DNA of 64,000 nucleotides from Lactobacillus isalae (GTDB taxonomy: Bacteria; Bacillota; Bacilli; Lactobacillales; Lactobacillaceae), in NCBI RefSeq assembly GCF_947539375.1, contig NZ_OX443569.1:1984001-2048000 (forward strand), read 5' to 3'. The notes below the pieces were generated by a model. It worked only from the letters and a program-made list of their open reading frames with translations. It was not told the origin of the DNA and did not search any database. The translations under genes and the position numbers were made by a program. Below are positions 9,806-19,376 of the stretch, one piece after another (the first letter of the stretch is position 1; every line of letters starts with the position of its first letter).

Positions 9806-11023
9806 ATGAAGTTATGGAAAAAATTAGCTTTAGGTAGTGTCGTAGCTCTATCAGCTATCTCATTAACTGCTTGTGGAAAGAGCTCTAACTCAAACGAATC
9901 AAAGAACTCAGATAAACAATTAACTCTTTGGGTTGATACAGCTCGTGTTAGTTGGTACAAGGGTGTTGTAAAGGATTTTGAAAAGGAACACCCTAACATT
10001 AAAGTTAAGGTTACTCAAAACCCTAATGGTTCTGCTAATGCTAAGACTGACGTTGGTAAGGACCCTTCAAAGGCTGCCGATGTATTTGGTGTCCCAAATG
10101 ACCAATTAGGTCAAATGGCAGATTCAGGTTACATCAACCCACTTTCACCATCTGACACTAAAGAAATTAAGAAGAACTCAGTTCCAGAAGCTTACAAAGG
10201 TGTTGAATGGAAAGGCAAGCTTTATGCATATCCATACGCAGAACAAGCTCAAACTGTTTACTACGACAAATCTAAGCTTTCACCAGAAGATGTTAAATCC
10301 TGGAAGACCATGACTTCTAAAGGTGTAGTTGCAACTGACTTTACTAATGCTTATGTAATGTGGCCAGTAATGTTCTCAGCAGGCACTAAGTTATTTGGTG
10401 ACAGCGGAGAAGACGTTAAGGGTTCAACCATGGACTCACAAAATGGTGTAAACGCAATGAAGTGGTACGCAGAACAAAAGAACAACAAAGGTGTTATGCA
10501 AACTTCTAATGCGCTTAACCAATTAAAGAAGGGTAACGCTAATGCTATCTTAGATGGTCCATGGAATGCCGCAAACATTAAGAAGATTTTAGGCAAGAAC
10601 TTAGGTGTTGCTCCATATCCAACTATTGAAGTTGGTGGTAAGACTGCTCAAATGGAAGCTTTCTTAGGTATTGAATGTTTTGCAGTTAACTCACATACTT
10701 CTAACGCTAAGAATGCCGCAATTTTGGCTAAATACTTATCAAACAAGGAAAACCAATTAATTGTTCACAAGAATGCTGGTGAAATTCCTGTAAACAAGGC
10801 AGCTCAAAATACTGCAGAAGTTAAGAACGACCCAGTTGCTAAGGCCGTAATTCAAATGGCACAACCAGGCTACTCAGTTCTTCAACCAAAATTGCCACAA
10901 ATGTCAATTTTCTGGAATGACTCAGCTCCATTAATCAGTGGTGCATATGACGGCAAGATTAAGCCATCACAATACAAGACTAAGCTTGCTAAATTACAAA
11001 AGAGTATTTCTAAGAAAGAATAA
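9806..11023 (+). CDS. malE: maltose/maltodextrin-binding lipoprotein
   Basis: Extracellular solute-binding lipoprotein of 405 residues feeding the MalFG permease. Signal peptide MKLWKKLALGSVVALSAISL ends in lipobox LTAC with Cys23, followed by a Ser/Asn-rich linker. The mature part has the family-1 binding-protein pattern (LTLWVDTARVSWYKGVVKDF, then DVFGVPNDQ). The start at 9806 is set by AGGAGG at 9793; a longer open frame from 9752 is rejected because it would bury the signal peptide. First of the malEFG group, preceded by stem-loops that could raise its share of expression. Confidence 0.94.
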   Translation: MKLWKKLALGSVVALSAISLTACGKSSNSNESKNSDKQLTLWVDTARVSWYKGVVKDFEKEHPNIKVKVTQNPNGSANAKTDVGKDPSKAADVFGVPNDQLGQMADSGYINPLSPSDTKEIKKNSVPEAYKGVEWKGKLYAYPYAEQAQTVYYDKSKLSPEDVKSWKTMTSKGVVATDFTNAYVMWPVMFSAGTKLFGDSGEDVKGSTMDSQNGVNAMKWYAEQKNNKGVMQTSNALNQLKKGNANAILDGPWNAANIKKILGKNLGVAPYPTIEVGGKTAQMEAFLGIECFAVNSHTSNAKNAAILAKYLSNKENQLIVHKNAGEIPVNKAAQNTAEVKNDPVAKAVIQMAQPGYSVLQPKLPQMSIFWNDSAPLISGAYDGKIKPSQYKTKLAKLQKSISKKE

Positions 11024-11059
11024 TCTTGATAAATCACATAAGCAAAGGTTTGATTAATT

Positions 11060-12415
11060 ATGTTTAAGAAAAAACATGCTACGCCTGCGGTTACCTTAAA
11101 GGAAACATGGAAAGATGGAGATACCGCAACAAAATTAACATTCTTCATCATGGGCTTAAATGCTATTAAGCATCGACAATGGCTAAAAGGATTTTCACTT
11201 TTATTTACTGAAATCGTATTTTTGATTTGGTTCTTCTTAAGTGGAATTCATTCAATTGCTGGTTTAAGTAATTTAGGTGCAATAAAGACAAAACGAGTTG
11301 TATTCGATAAAGCTCAAGGAGTATATGTTACTCAGCAACCAGATAATTCAGTTTTAATCTTATTATTTGGTATTTTAGCTTTGTTTATCGTTGCTGGATT
11401 TATTTACCTATACATCATTAATCTAAAATCTAATAAGCATACTTTCTTATTAGAAAAGAGACATGAACATATTCCAACTAACCGTGAAGAGATTGCATCT
11501 TTGTTTGACCAAAGATTACATGCAACCTTGATGACAATTCCAATTGTTTTAATTATTTTATTTACTGTTTTGCCAACTGTCTTTATGATTTCGATGGCTT
11601 TCACTAACTATGATCGTCAACACTCGATTGGTTTCTCATGGACAGGATTTCAAGCTTTTGGAAACGTGTTAAGTGGAGACTTAGCTGGTACTTTCTTCCC
11701 AGTTTTAGGTTGGACTTTGATTTGGGCAGTGGCAGCTACAGCTACTACTTTCTTCTTTGGAGTTTTGCTTGCACTTTTGATTGAATCGAAAGGAATCAAG
11801 CACAAAAACTTGTGGAGAACAATCTTTGTAATTGTTTATGCTGTACCACAGTTCGTTTCTCTATTAATGATGGCACAATTCCTTGACTACCAAGGTCCAT
11901 TGAACACATTACTTATGAACTGGGGATGGATTAGCCACCCAATTCACTTCATTGATAATCAGGCTAGTCCACTTGTCGCAAGAATTACAGTTATTGTGGT
12001 TAACATGTGGATCGGTATCCCAGTTTCAATGTTAACTTCAACCGCTATTATTCAAAACTTACCACAAGACCAAATTGAAGCTGCACGTATTGACGGTGCA
12101 AGTCCAGTACAAATTTTTAACCACATTACATTTCCACAAATTCTCTTTGTAATGTCTCCAGCTTTGATTCAACAATTTATTGGTAACATCAACAACTTCA
12201 ATGTTATCTACTTGTTAACTGGTGGTGCGCCAATGAACAATAACTACAACGGCGCTGGTTCTACTGACTTGTTAGTAACTTGGCTCTATAACTTAACATT
12301 TGGTCAAGAGCAACGCTACAATGCATCAGCTGTCTTGGGTATCTTGATCTTTATCATTAGTGCAACATTCTCACTAATTGCATATCGTCATACTAATGCG
12401 TACAAGGAGGGCTAA
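11060..12415 (+). CDS. malF: maltose ABC permease subunit
   Basis: Integral membrane subunit of 451 residues, about eight membrane segments. The first two (around 40-60 and 95-120) precede the core. The EAA loop that contacts MsmK is IEAARIDGASPVQIFNHITFP near residue 340. The N-terminal soluble stretch FKKKHATPAVTLKETWKDGD is cytoplasmic. The gene is followed after 2 bases by malG, whose ribosome site (AAGGAGG) lies in the malF end. Confidence 0.93.
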   Translation: MFKKKHATPAVTLKETWKDGDTATKLTFFIMGLNAIKHRQWLKGFSLLFTEIVFLIWFFLSGIHSIAGLSNLGAIKTKRVVFDKAQGVYVTQQPDNSVLILLFGILALFIVAGFIYLYIINLKSNKHTFLLEKRHEHIPTNREEIASLFDQRLHATLMTIPIVLIILFTVLPTVFMISMAFTNYDRQHSIGFSWTGFQAFGNVLSGDLAGTFFPVLGWTLIWAVAATATTFFFGVLLALLIESKGIKHKNLWRTIFVIVYAVPQFVSLLMMAQFLDYQGPLNTLLMNWGWISHPIHFIDNQASPLVARITVIVVNMWIGIPVSMLTSTAIIQNLPQDQIEAARIDGASPVQIFNHITFPQILFVMSPALIQQFIGNINNFNVIYLLTGGAPMNNNYNGAGSTDLLVTWLYNLTFGQEQRYNASAVLGILIFIISATFSLIAYRHTNAYKEG

Positions 12416-12417
12416 AA

Positions 12418-13275
12418 ATGAAGTCTTATCATAATCAAAGAAAGATTGCATTAATCTTTAGATATGTTCTATTAGCCATCTTGGCCGTTTTATGGATCTT
12501 CCCAATTATCTGGATTATTCTAGCTAGTTTTTCATACAACAATACAGGATTCGTATCTACAATTTGGCCAGATAAGTTTACTTGGCAAAATTATATTGGT
12601 ATCTTTACTAACTCACAATATCCATTTGTTAACTGGGTATTAAACACATTATTTGTAGCTGTTATTTCAGCAACATTATCAACTTTTGTTACGATTGCGG
12701 TTGCTTACGTATTATCAAGATTACGTTTCCGCTTCCGTAAGCCATTCTTGCAAATTGCTTTAGTATTAGGAATGTTCCCAGGCTTCATGTCGATGATTGC
12801 TTTGTACTACATCTTGAAAGCCTTGAACATGTTAAACCTCGGTGGTTTGATCTTAGTTTATGTTGGTGGTGCAGGACTTGGTTTCTACATTGCTAAAGGA
12901 TTCTTTGACACAATGCCACGTGCGATTGATGAAGCTGCTGAAATTGATGGTGCAACTAAATGGCAAGTCTTCATTCATATTGGATTGCCACTTTCCAAGC
13001 CAATGATTGTTTATACTGCACTTACCTCATTTATGGCTCCATGGGTAGACTTCATTTTCTCAGGTATTATCCTCTCTACCTCAGGAAATCCGAAGACCTA
13101 CACAGTTGCCTATGGTTTGTACAATATGGTCCACTCATCAAAAGGTATGATGGCTCAATTCTTTACTCAATTCATTGCCGGGTGTGTGGTAATCGCTATC
13201 CCAATTACAATCTTGTTCATTGTAATGCAGAAGTTCTATGTTAACGGAATTACAGCAGGTGCTGATAAGGGTTAA
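12418..13275 (+). CDS. malG: maltose ABC permease subunit
   Basis: 285 residues with six predicted membrane helices; EAA motif IDEAAEIDGATKWQVFIHIGLP near residue 175-195. The short C-terminal tail after the last helix (MQKFYVNGITAGADKG) is the MalG hallmark that reaches the binding site in the E. coli protein. Translationally tied to malF. Completes the importer MalEFG-MsmK. Confidence 0.93.
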   Translation: MKSYHNQRKIALIFRYVLLAILAVLWIFPIIWIILASFSYNNTGFVSTIWPDKFTWQNYIGIFTNSQYPFVNWVLNTLFVAVISATLSTFVTIAVAYVLSRLRFRFRKPFLQIALVLGMFPGFMSMIALYYILKALNMLNLGGLILVYVGGAGLGFYIAKGFFDTMPRAIDEAAEIDGATKWQVFIHIGLPLSKPMIVYTALTSFMAPWVDFIFSGIILSTSGNPKTYTVAYGLYNMVHSSKGMMAQFFTQFIAGCVVIAIPITILFIVMQKFYVNGITAGADKG

Positions 13276-13296
13276 TCAAATTAAAGTTTATGTGAA

Positions 13297-13329
13297 AAAG
13301 GTGTTCTGCAAAGTGCAGGACACTTTTTA
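13297..13329 (+). terminator. hairpin between malG and the last GH13 gene
   Basis: Ten-base stem gtgttctgca / tgcaggacac (one G-U) with an aag loop, then a short T5 run. It probably gives partial termination, since the next start lies only about 18 bases further on and no separate promoter box is obvious. Confidence 0.7.
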
Positions 13330-13346
13330 TTTGAAGGAGAAAAATT

Positions 13347-14963
13347 ATGACACCATGGTGGAAAAAAGCAGTTGTTTATCAGGTTTATCCTAAGTCATTT
13401 CAAGATAGTAATGGGGATGGAATCGGAGATATTCCTGGAATTATTTCCAGACTTGGATATTTAGAAAAATTAGGAATTGATGCAATTTGGCTATCTCCAG
13501 TTTACTTATCTCCTGGAGTAGACAATGGCTATGATATTTCAGATTATCAAAAAATAAACCCACAATACGGAACGATGGAGGATATGGATAATCTGATTAA
13601 AGAAGCTAAAAAACACCATATACGTATAATTATGGACCTTGTCGTAAATCATACATCGGATCAACATCCCTGGTTTGTAGAAGCAAAAAAGAGTAAAGAT
13701 AATCCCTACCGTGACTTTTATATTTGGCGCGATCCTGTAGATGGTCATGAACCGAATGATTTAAAGTCTGCTTTTTCAGGTTCAGCTTGGAAATTTGACG
13801 AAAAGACTGGGCAGTATTATTTGCACTTTTTTGCGGATCAACAACCAGACTTAAACTGGAAGAATCCAGAATTAAGAAATAAGATCTATGACATGATGAA
13901 TTACTGGATTGCTAAAGGTATTGGCGGATTTAGAATGGATGTCATTGAACTAATCGGCAAAGATCCAGATCAAAAAATTCGTGAAAACGGACCAATGCTT
14001 CATCCATATTTGAAAGAAATGAATGAAAACACTTTTGCTGGGAAGAATTTAATGACAGTAGGAGAGACATGGAATGCAACGCCAAAAATTGCCGAAGAAT
14101 ATTCTGATCCTGCACGCCATGAGTTATCGATGGTCTTTCAGTTTGAAAATCAGGGTTTAGATCAAGAGCCAGGAAAAGAAAAGTGGGATTTAAGACCTCT
14201 TGATTTAGGAGAATTGAAAAAGGTTTTAATTAAGTGGCAGACAGAAATTGATTTTAATCATGCTTGGAATAGTCTTTTCTGGGAAAATCACGACATTCCT
14301 CGTGTAATTTCTCGTTGGGGAAATGACCGAGAGTATCGTGTTCAAAGCGCCAAGATGTTTGCAATAATTTTACACCTAATGCATGGAACGCCTTATATCT
14401 ATAATGGCGAAGAAATTGGGATGACTAATTATCCTGTTAAATCTATTGATGAGGTCGAAGATATTGAAAGTATTAATATGTATCATGAAAGACTGGCTCG
14501 AGGTTATAAGAAAGATGACCTAATTAAGTCAATTAATGTTAAAGGCCGTGATAATGCAAGACGGCCAATGCAGTGGTCAGATAAGGCTAATGCTGGATTT
14601 ACTAGCGGGAAACCTTGGCTAAAAGTTAATCCAAACTATCAAAAGATTAACGTGGAAGCAGCGTTAGCAGATCCTGATTCAATTTTCTATACTTATCAAA
14701 AATTAATTAAGCTTAGACATGAAAATTCTGTTGTGGTTGATGGAGATTTTGAGCTGGTTGAAAATACTAGTGATAGTGTTTTAGCATTTTGGCGTAAATT
14801 AGGAAGTGAAAAGTGGCTTATTGTTGCTAATCTATCTGGTGAAAAACAAAAATTTAACTTAGATAATAATTTTAAAGAAGTTTTGATTAGCAATTATGAA
14901 AAGCAACGTAGTCTAAAGAATATTATTCTGAAACCATACGAGGCTTTTGCGGTCAAGGCATAA
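13347..14963 (+). CDS. malL: GH13 oligo-1,6-glucosidase / alpha-glucosidase
   Basis: 538 residues, intracellular. GH13 regions: DLVVNHTSD (about 97), GFRMDVIEL with nucleophile Asp198, TVGET with acid/base Glu240, and ENHD with Asp316. The start QVYPKSFQDSNGDGIGDIPGI is typical of GH13_31. The Val after the nucleophile region differs between alpha-1,4 and alpha-1,6 enzymes; the MDVI form seen here is usual for oligo-1,6-glucosidase. Clear GAAGGAG ribosome site. It likely trims branched maltodextrins for the phosphorylase pathway and closes the operon. Confidence 0.9.
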   Translation: MTPWWKKAVVYQVYPKSFQDSNGDGIGDIPGIISRLGYLEKLGIDAIWLSPVYLSPGVDNGYDISDYQKINPQYGTMEDMDNLIKEAKKHHIRIIMDLVVNHTSDQHPWFVEAKKSKDNPYRDFYIWRDPVDGHEPNDLKSAFSGSAWKFDEKTGQYYLHFFADQQPDLNWKNPELRNKIYDMMNYWIAKGIGGFRMDVIELIGKDPDQKIRENGPMLHPYLKEMNENTFAGKNLMTVGETWNATPKIAEEYSDPARHELSMVFQFENQGLDQEPGKEKWDLRPLDLGELKKVLIKWQTEIDFNHAWNSLFWENHDIPRVISRWGNDREYRVQSAKMFAIILHLMHGTPYIYNGEEIGMTNYPVKSIDEVEDIESINMYHERLARGYKKDDLIKSINVKGRDNARRPMQWSDKANAGFTSGKPWLKVNPNYQKINVEAALADPDSIFYTYQKLIKLRHENSVVVDGDFELVENTSDSVLAFWRKLGSEKWLIVANLSGEKQKFNLDNNFKEVLISNYEKQRSLKNIILKPYEAFAVKA

Positions 14964-14964
14964 A

Positions 14965-15005
14965 TAAAAAAGTACATTGATTTTTACAGTCAATGTACTT
15001 TTTTA
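14965..15005 (+). terminator. bidirectional terminator
   Basis: Eleven-base perfect stem aagtacattga / tcaatgtactt flanked by A-run and T-run, between convergent malL and the HD-domain gene; it serves both strands. Confidence 0.9.
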
Positions 15006-15008
15006 TAG

Positions 15009-16373
15009 TTATTTCTTTTTATTTGGACGTCTTAAGTAGCGCAATGTATTGTTTCTAATATACTTCTGAAATTCTTGATAAATAGGATCAAAGATTTGTG
15101 GCTCATCAGTTTCTTTAACCATTACTTTAGGAAAGAAGAAACGTTCATCTCCTTGAAGAGTACCATTTAAGGATTTAACTAAAGGACTTAACTCGGATAG
15201 TTCGACTAAACTACCATCAGCCTGCATAATTTCGATAGGGCTATGAGCATTTTTACCAGTGGGCTTGTAAGCATCATATGGCTCATCAAATGCAGAATTA
15301 GTAGCAGTGTAGTAGTTAGGATCAAAACCTGCTTGTTTAATTAAATTCTTTAATTTTGGTAGTAAGCTCTTAGTATCTTCGTTAATTTTGACGCTTTCAA
15401 GCGGATGACGGTATAAATAGCGCCTTGAAAGATCTGATAGAATTTGATCACCAGAATTAGTCCATAATAAAAAGTTAGTTTCCATAACTCCATCGTCCAA
15501 ATTTAGATAATCGTCAAGTGTCCAGTTTCCTTTAAGAAAGGCTTCAAGTTGAGGAGTGACTTGGAGTTTACCTTCTTCATATATGATCTGAGCTCTTTCA
15601 AGTAAGTGGTGCAAGATAACTTCCATTGAACGATTAACGCGGTGAAAGTAAACTTGTTGGTACATTTGGTAGCGACTAATAATATAGTCTTCGACGGCAT
15701 GAATTCCCTTATCTGTAAAGCAAATTCCATCGCGGTAAGGGCGTATTACTTCTAAAATTCTAGTCAAATCAAAACTACCATAGGTTACACCAGTAAAGTA
15801 GGCGTCACGAAGTAAGTAATCCATTCTATCGGCATCTGCCTGACTAGAAATTAATTTCACCACTTGTGGATTAGAGTAGGTTTTTGCAATTACACTAGCT
15901 ACTAATTCTGGAAAGTTAGGGCTGATCTGTCTTAAAGCTTGATTAACTTCAGTATTCTTATCGGTAATGATTTGTTGCCCCATCTTTTCATGGTTAGTAC
16001 CGAAGAGGTGTTCAAAAGTATGAGAGTATGGACCATGGCCAATATCATGTAGTAAGGCTGCACATTCGGCTAAAAGTCGTTCATTAGGATCCCACAAGCC
16101 GTCTCCAGGTTCTTTACTTGCATATTTTTCTTCAAAAATATCGCAAATTCGGCGTGTTAATTCATATACCCCTAGATTATGCTCAAAGCGAGTATGAGTT
16201 GCACCTTGAAAAACATAGGAAGCGGGCCCTAACTGTTTAATTCGGCGTAAACGCTGAAATTCTTTTGAATTAATGATATCTAAAATGACTTTATCTTTTA
16301 CATGAATATAGTTGTGGACAGGATCACGCAATACTTTTTCATGATCCAGCTTTTTGCTTTGAAATTTTTCCAT
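15009..16373 (-). CDS. HD-domain phosphohydrolase (YwfO-like)
   Basis: 454 residues. Metal-binding residues of the HD fold are visible: His60...RFEH (64), LLHDIGHGPYSH with HD at 109-110, and DADRMDYLLRDA further on. This is the dNTPase/YwfO-type arrangement found in many Firmicutes, with a long C-terminal part of unknown role. Family members are nucleotide phosphohydrolases; the substrate is not readable here. It is transcribed divergently from the YwiB-like gene, and start MEKFQSKK is the only sensible ATG near a ribosome site (AAGAAAAATGG). Confidence 0.8.
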   Translation of the reverse strand: MEKFQSKKLDHEKVLRDPVHNYIHVKDKVILDIINSKEFQRLRRIKQLGPASYVFQGATHTRFEHNLGVYELTRRICDIFEEKYASKEPGDGLWDPNERLLAECAALLHDIGHGPYSHTFEHLFGTNHEKMGQQIITDKNTEVNQALRQISPNFPELVASVIAKTYSNPQVVKLISSQADADRMDYLLRDAYFTGVTYGSFDLTRILEVIRPYRDGICFTDKGIHAVEDYIISRYQMYQQVYFHRVNRSMEVILHHLLERAQIIYEEGKLQVTPQLEAFLKGNWTLDDYLNLDDGVMETNFLLWTNSGDQILSDLSRRYLYRHPLESVKINEDTKSLLPKLKNLIKQAGFDPNYYTATNSAFDEPYDAYKPTGKNAHSPIEIMQADGSLVELSELSPLVKSLNGTLQGDERFFFPKVMVKETDEPQIFDPIYQEFQKYIRNNTLRYLRRPNKKK

Positions 16374-16485
16374 TTTTCTTATACTATTTTCTCGGATAAT
16401 AAAATAATCTGTTAACTTTTAATTAACTTGATTATAACAATAATGCTACTGTAAGGCCATCTTAGTAAGGATGAAGGTGAAAAAG

Positions 16486-16908
16486 ATGAATAAAGAAGTT
16501 GAGATAAAAATTACTAGTGAAATTCATCAAGAAGATGATTCAGCAATTTTTGAACGTGACGGCTTAGGAACAATTGAAAAAATTGCTGGTGGCTGGCGTA
16601 TAAAATATAATGAAAAAAATAAAGAAGGCGATGTCGAAGTAAAATTATTAGTTAAACAAAATGAGTTAGTAATGCAGCGCGGAGACATCAAGGGCGATCA
16701 TACACTAATGAAATTTGAGCCAGGAGAGAAGAAAAAATGTAAAATTATGGCTGCTGGTAAACAGATGAATTTAGTATCTTTGACCAATAAATTAGATTTT
16801 TCAAAAATTTCTCCAGGAAAGATGCAACTAAAAGTTGAATATGATCTCTTTTCTGGTCTATACTTAGTAGGTAACTATGCAATAAAGATTGAAATAATAG
16901 ATCTTTAG
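16486..16908 (+). CDS. DUF1934 / YwiB-like beta-barrel protein
   Basis: 140 residues, cytosolic, rich in alternating beta-strand pattern (VEIKITSEIH, LVMQRGDIKGDHTLMKF, MQLKVEYDLFSGLYLVGNYAIKIEI). This matches the DUF1934 (YwiB) lipocalin-like family. Function unknown. The start is put at 16486 rather than 16471 because AAGGTG at 16474 gives good spacing only for the later ATG. It lies immediately upstream of rpoE, a neighbourhood common in Firmicutes. Confidence 0.75.
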   Translation: MNKEVEIKITSEIHQEDDSAIFERDGLGTIEKIAGGWRIKYNEKNKEGDVEVKLLVKQNELVMQRGDIKGDHTLMKFEPGEKKKCKIMAAGKQMNLVSLTNKLDFSKISPGKMQLKVEYDLFSGLYLVGNYAIKIEIIDL

Positions 16909-16948
16909 CAAATTTAGATAAATTGATTACGTGAAAGGACGTGCCACT

Positions 16949-17491
16949 GTGGGGTTAGATGATTTTAAAGGCCAAAATAAAGACGAATTGTCAATGATCG
17001 AAGTTGCTCGTGCAATTTTACAAGATAGCGGCAAGCGAATGGCCTTTGCTGATATCGTTAACGCCGTCCAGAATTTTCTGGGTAAGAGTGACGAAGAAAT
17101 TCGTGAGCGTTTGCCACAATTTTACACTGATATGAACACTGATGGTGAATTCATTTCAATGGGTGATAATGTTTGGGCATTGCGTTCTTGGTTCCCATAT
17201 GAATCTGTTGATGAAGAAGTAAACCATCCAGAAGATGAAGATGATGTTCCACGTAAGAAGCACCACAAGAAAGTTAACGCATTTATTGGTGATTCTGACG
17301 ATGATGACATTATTGACTACGATTCAGATGATCCAGAAGATGAAGATTTGGACGTTGATGATGACGATAATAATGAAGATGATTATTCAGATGATGATCT
17401 TGATGATGCTGATGACAATGAACTAGATGATGGTATCGAAGGACAACTATCTGAACTTCATCAAGATGATCTCGATGACGATGATGATTAA
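16949..17491 (+). CDS. rpoE: RNA polymerase delta subunit
   Basis: 180 residues. The N-terminal winged domain (GLDDFKGQNKDELSMIEVARAIL to about residue 85, ending VWALRSWFPYESVDEE) binds RNA polymerase. From about residue 95 the tail is almost wholly Asp/Glu, as in all delta factors, and displaces nucleic acid and helps recycling of polymerase. The GTG at 16949 is preferred to the in-frame GTG at 16931 because AAAGGA lies 9 bases before it and the protein then begins at the conserved (M)GL. The repetitive GAT/GAA coding creates long shadow frames on both strands. Confidence 0.95.
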   Translation: MGLDDFKGQNKDELSMIEVARAILQDSGKRMAFADIVNAVQNFLGKSDEEIRERLPQFYTDMNTDGEFISMGDNVWALRSWFPYESVDEEVNHPEDEDDVPRKKHHKKVNAFIGDSDDDDIIDYDSDDPEDEDLDVDDDDNNEDDYSDDDLDDADDNELDDGIEGQLSELHQDDLDDDDD

Positions 17492-17496
17492 AGTAC

Positions 17497-17580
17497 TTGA
17501 CGGAAAGAGAATTTCCCTTTAGTATTTTGTATGGGCACTCTATGTGCATTTAAGCTCCCATGAATTTGGGAGCTTTTTTT
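17497..17580 (+). promoter_or_regulatory. pyrG promoter and CTP-sensing attenuator leader
   Basis: Promoter TTGACG (17497-17502), 17-base spacer, TAGTAT (17520-17525). The expected start, 7-8 bases on, is the GGGC at 17533. The short leader ends in a perfect 9-base terminator stem AAGCTCCCA / TGGGAGCTT with T7 (17552-17580). A GGG start followed by a terminator whose 5' arm holds CTCCC is the hallmark of the Gram-positive pyrG mechanism, in which low CTP causes extra Gs to be added and these pair with the C/U-rich arm. Confidence 0.8.
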
Positions 17581-17620
17581 GATTTTAACGAAGAATAAAA
17601 GAAAAGAGAGGAAGCACGGC

Positions 17621-19243
17621 ATGACAAAGTATATTTTTGTAACTGGTGGAGTTGTTTCATCATTAGGTAAGGGTATCTCAGCTTCAAGCTTAGGACGTTT
17701 ACTTAAGAATCGTGGTCTAAAGGTTACGATGCAAAAATTTGATCCTTACATTAACATTGATCCAGGTACAATGAACCCATATCAACACGGTGAAGTTTAC
17801 GTTACTGATGATGGTACTGAAGCCGATCTTGATTTGGGACACTACGAAAGAATTGTTGACGTTAGAACAAGTAAGTATTCTAACGTGACTACAGGTAAAA
17901 TTTACCAAGAAGTACTTGATAAAGAACGTCGTGGTGACTATCATGGTGCAACTGTTCAAGTGATTCCACATATCACTGACATGATTAAGAAAAAGATTAT
18001 GCGTGCTGCCTTAACTACTGATTCAGATGTAATTATTTCTGAAATTGGTGGTACAGTAGGTGATATTGAATCAACTCCATTTATGGAAGCCATTCGTCAA
18101 ATGCGTCGTGAAGTTGGTGAAGAAAATGTAATGTATATTCACTGTACTTTAGTACCATACCTTCACGCAGCTCACGAAATGAAGACCAAACCAACTCAAC
18201 ACTCTGTTGCTGAATTAAGGAGTATTGGTATTCAGCCTAACATGCTTGTTTTAAGAGCTGAAAAGCCAGTACCTCAAGAACTAAAAAATAAAATTTCTAC
18301 TTTTACTGATGTCCCAGTAGATAGAATTATTGAATCTATTGATGCTCCTTCACTCTTTGACTTACCACTTGCTTTCCAAGATCAAGGGATGGATCAAAAG
18401 GTTTGTGATTTCTTACATTTAGAAAGTCCAAAACCAGAAGCAGATATGGAAGCTTGGAAGAAACTTGATGAACGTGCAAAGAACTTAAAGCATGAGACTA
18501 CAATTACTTTAGTAGGTAAGTATGTAGAACTTGAAGATGCATATATTTCAGTTACTGATGCTTTGCAACACGCAGGTTACTTATACGATACCAAGATTAA
18601 AGTTAATAAGGTCCAAGCAGAAGACATTACTGAAGATAACATTGCAGACATTATGAAGGATTCAGATGGTTTAATTGTACCTGGTGGTTTTGGTACACGT
18701 GGACTTGAAGGAATGATTACTTCAATTAAATACGCTCGTGAACATGATATTCCATTCTTAGGTATTTGTTTGGGAATGCAAATGGCAAGTGTTGAATTTG
18801 CTAGAAATGTACTTGGATTAAAAGATGCAAATAGTGCAGAAGCTGATCCAGAAACTAGGGATAATATTATTGATATCATGGCTGATAAGCGTGATGAAGA
18901 AAATATTGGTGGAACTCTTCGTTTAGGTTTGTATCCAGCTACATTAAAGAAGGGTACTAAGACTCGTGCTGCTTACGATGATCAAGATGTTATTCAAGAA
19001 AGACACCGTCACCGTTACGAATTCAACAATGACTATCGTGATGCATTTGAAAAGGCTGGTATGGTATTTAGTGGAGTTTCACCTGATAACCACCTAGTAG
19101 AAATCATAGAAATCCCAGATAAGAAATTCTTTATTGCTGCTCAATACCACCCAGAATTTTTGAGTCGTCCACAAAGACCAGAAGGTTTATTCAAGGCATT
19201 TATTGGTGCAGCTAGTGGTCTTCCAGCACAACATTTTAATTAG
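17621..19243 (+). CDS. pyrG: CTP synthase
   Basis: Converts UTP to CTP using Gln and ATP. 540 residues from the ATG at 17621 (GAGAGGAAG before it); a longer open frame from 17579 overlaps the terminator and is rejected. The N-terminal synthetase domain starts [17 protein letters not shown] (P-loop) and carries [14 protein letters not shown]. The C-terminal class I amidotransferase has the nucleophile Cys383 in FLGICLGMQ and the His/Glu pair in AQYHPEF. Neighbours rpoE upstream and murA downstream form a common Lactobacillus order. Confidence 0.97.
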   Translation: MTKYIFVTGGVVSSLGKGISASSLGRLLKNRGLKVTMQKFDPYINIDPGTMNPYQHGEVYVTDDGTEADLDLGHYERIVDVRTSKYSNVTTGKIYQEVLDKERRGDYHGATVQVIPHITDMIKKKIMRAALTTDSDVIISEIGGTVGDIESTPFMEAIRQMRREVGEENVMYIHCTLVPYLHAAHEMKTKPTQHSVAELRSIGIQPNMLVLRAEKPVPQELKNKISTFTDVPVDRIIESIDAPSLFDLPLAFQDQGMDQKVCDFLHLESPKPEADMEAWKKLDERAKNLKHETTITLVGKYVELEDAYISVTDALQHAGYLYDTKIKVNKVQAEDITEDNIADIMKDSDGLIVPGGFGTRGLEGMITSIKYAREHDIPFLGICLGMQMASVEFARNVLGLKDANSAEADPETRDNIIDIMADKRDEENIGGTLRLGLYPATLKKGTKTRAAYDDQDVIQERHRHRYEFNNDYRDAFEKAGMVFSGVSPDNHLVEIIEIPDKKFFIAAQYHPEFLSRPQRPEGLFKAFIGAASGLPAQHFN

Positions 19244-19267
19244 GCTTTTCAAAAATTAAATTTCGGT

Positions 19268-19308
19268 AACAAGAGGGCCATAATATACGGGTTCTCTTGT
19301 TTTTTTTA
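19268..19308 (+). terminator. intrinsic terminator of pyrG
   Basis: aacaagag / ctcttgtt stem with an AT-rich loop and a T8 tract just before murA. Confidence 0.85.
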
Positions 19309-19376
19309 CGTTTTTCATTTAATATATTTTGTGATACATTTGGGTATTACAAATAGAGAAAAGGATTGTTTCCCCA

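Noticed and set aside
17235-17549. Asp/Met- and His-rich frames in the rpoE tail
   Set aside because: Shadows of the GAT/GAA-rich codons of the acidic delta tail.
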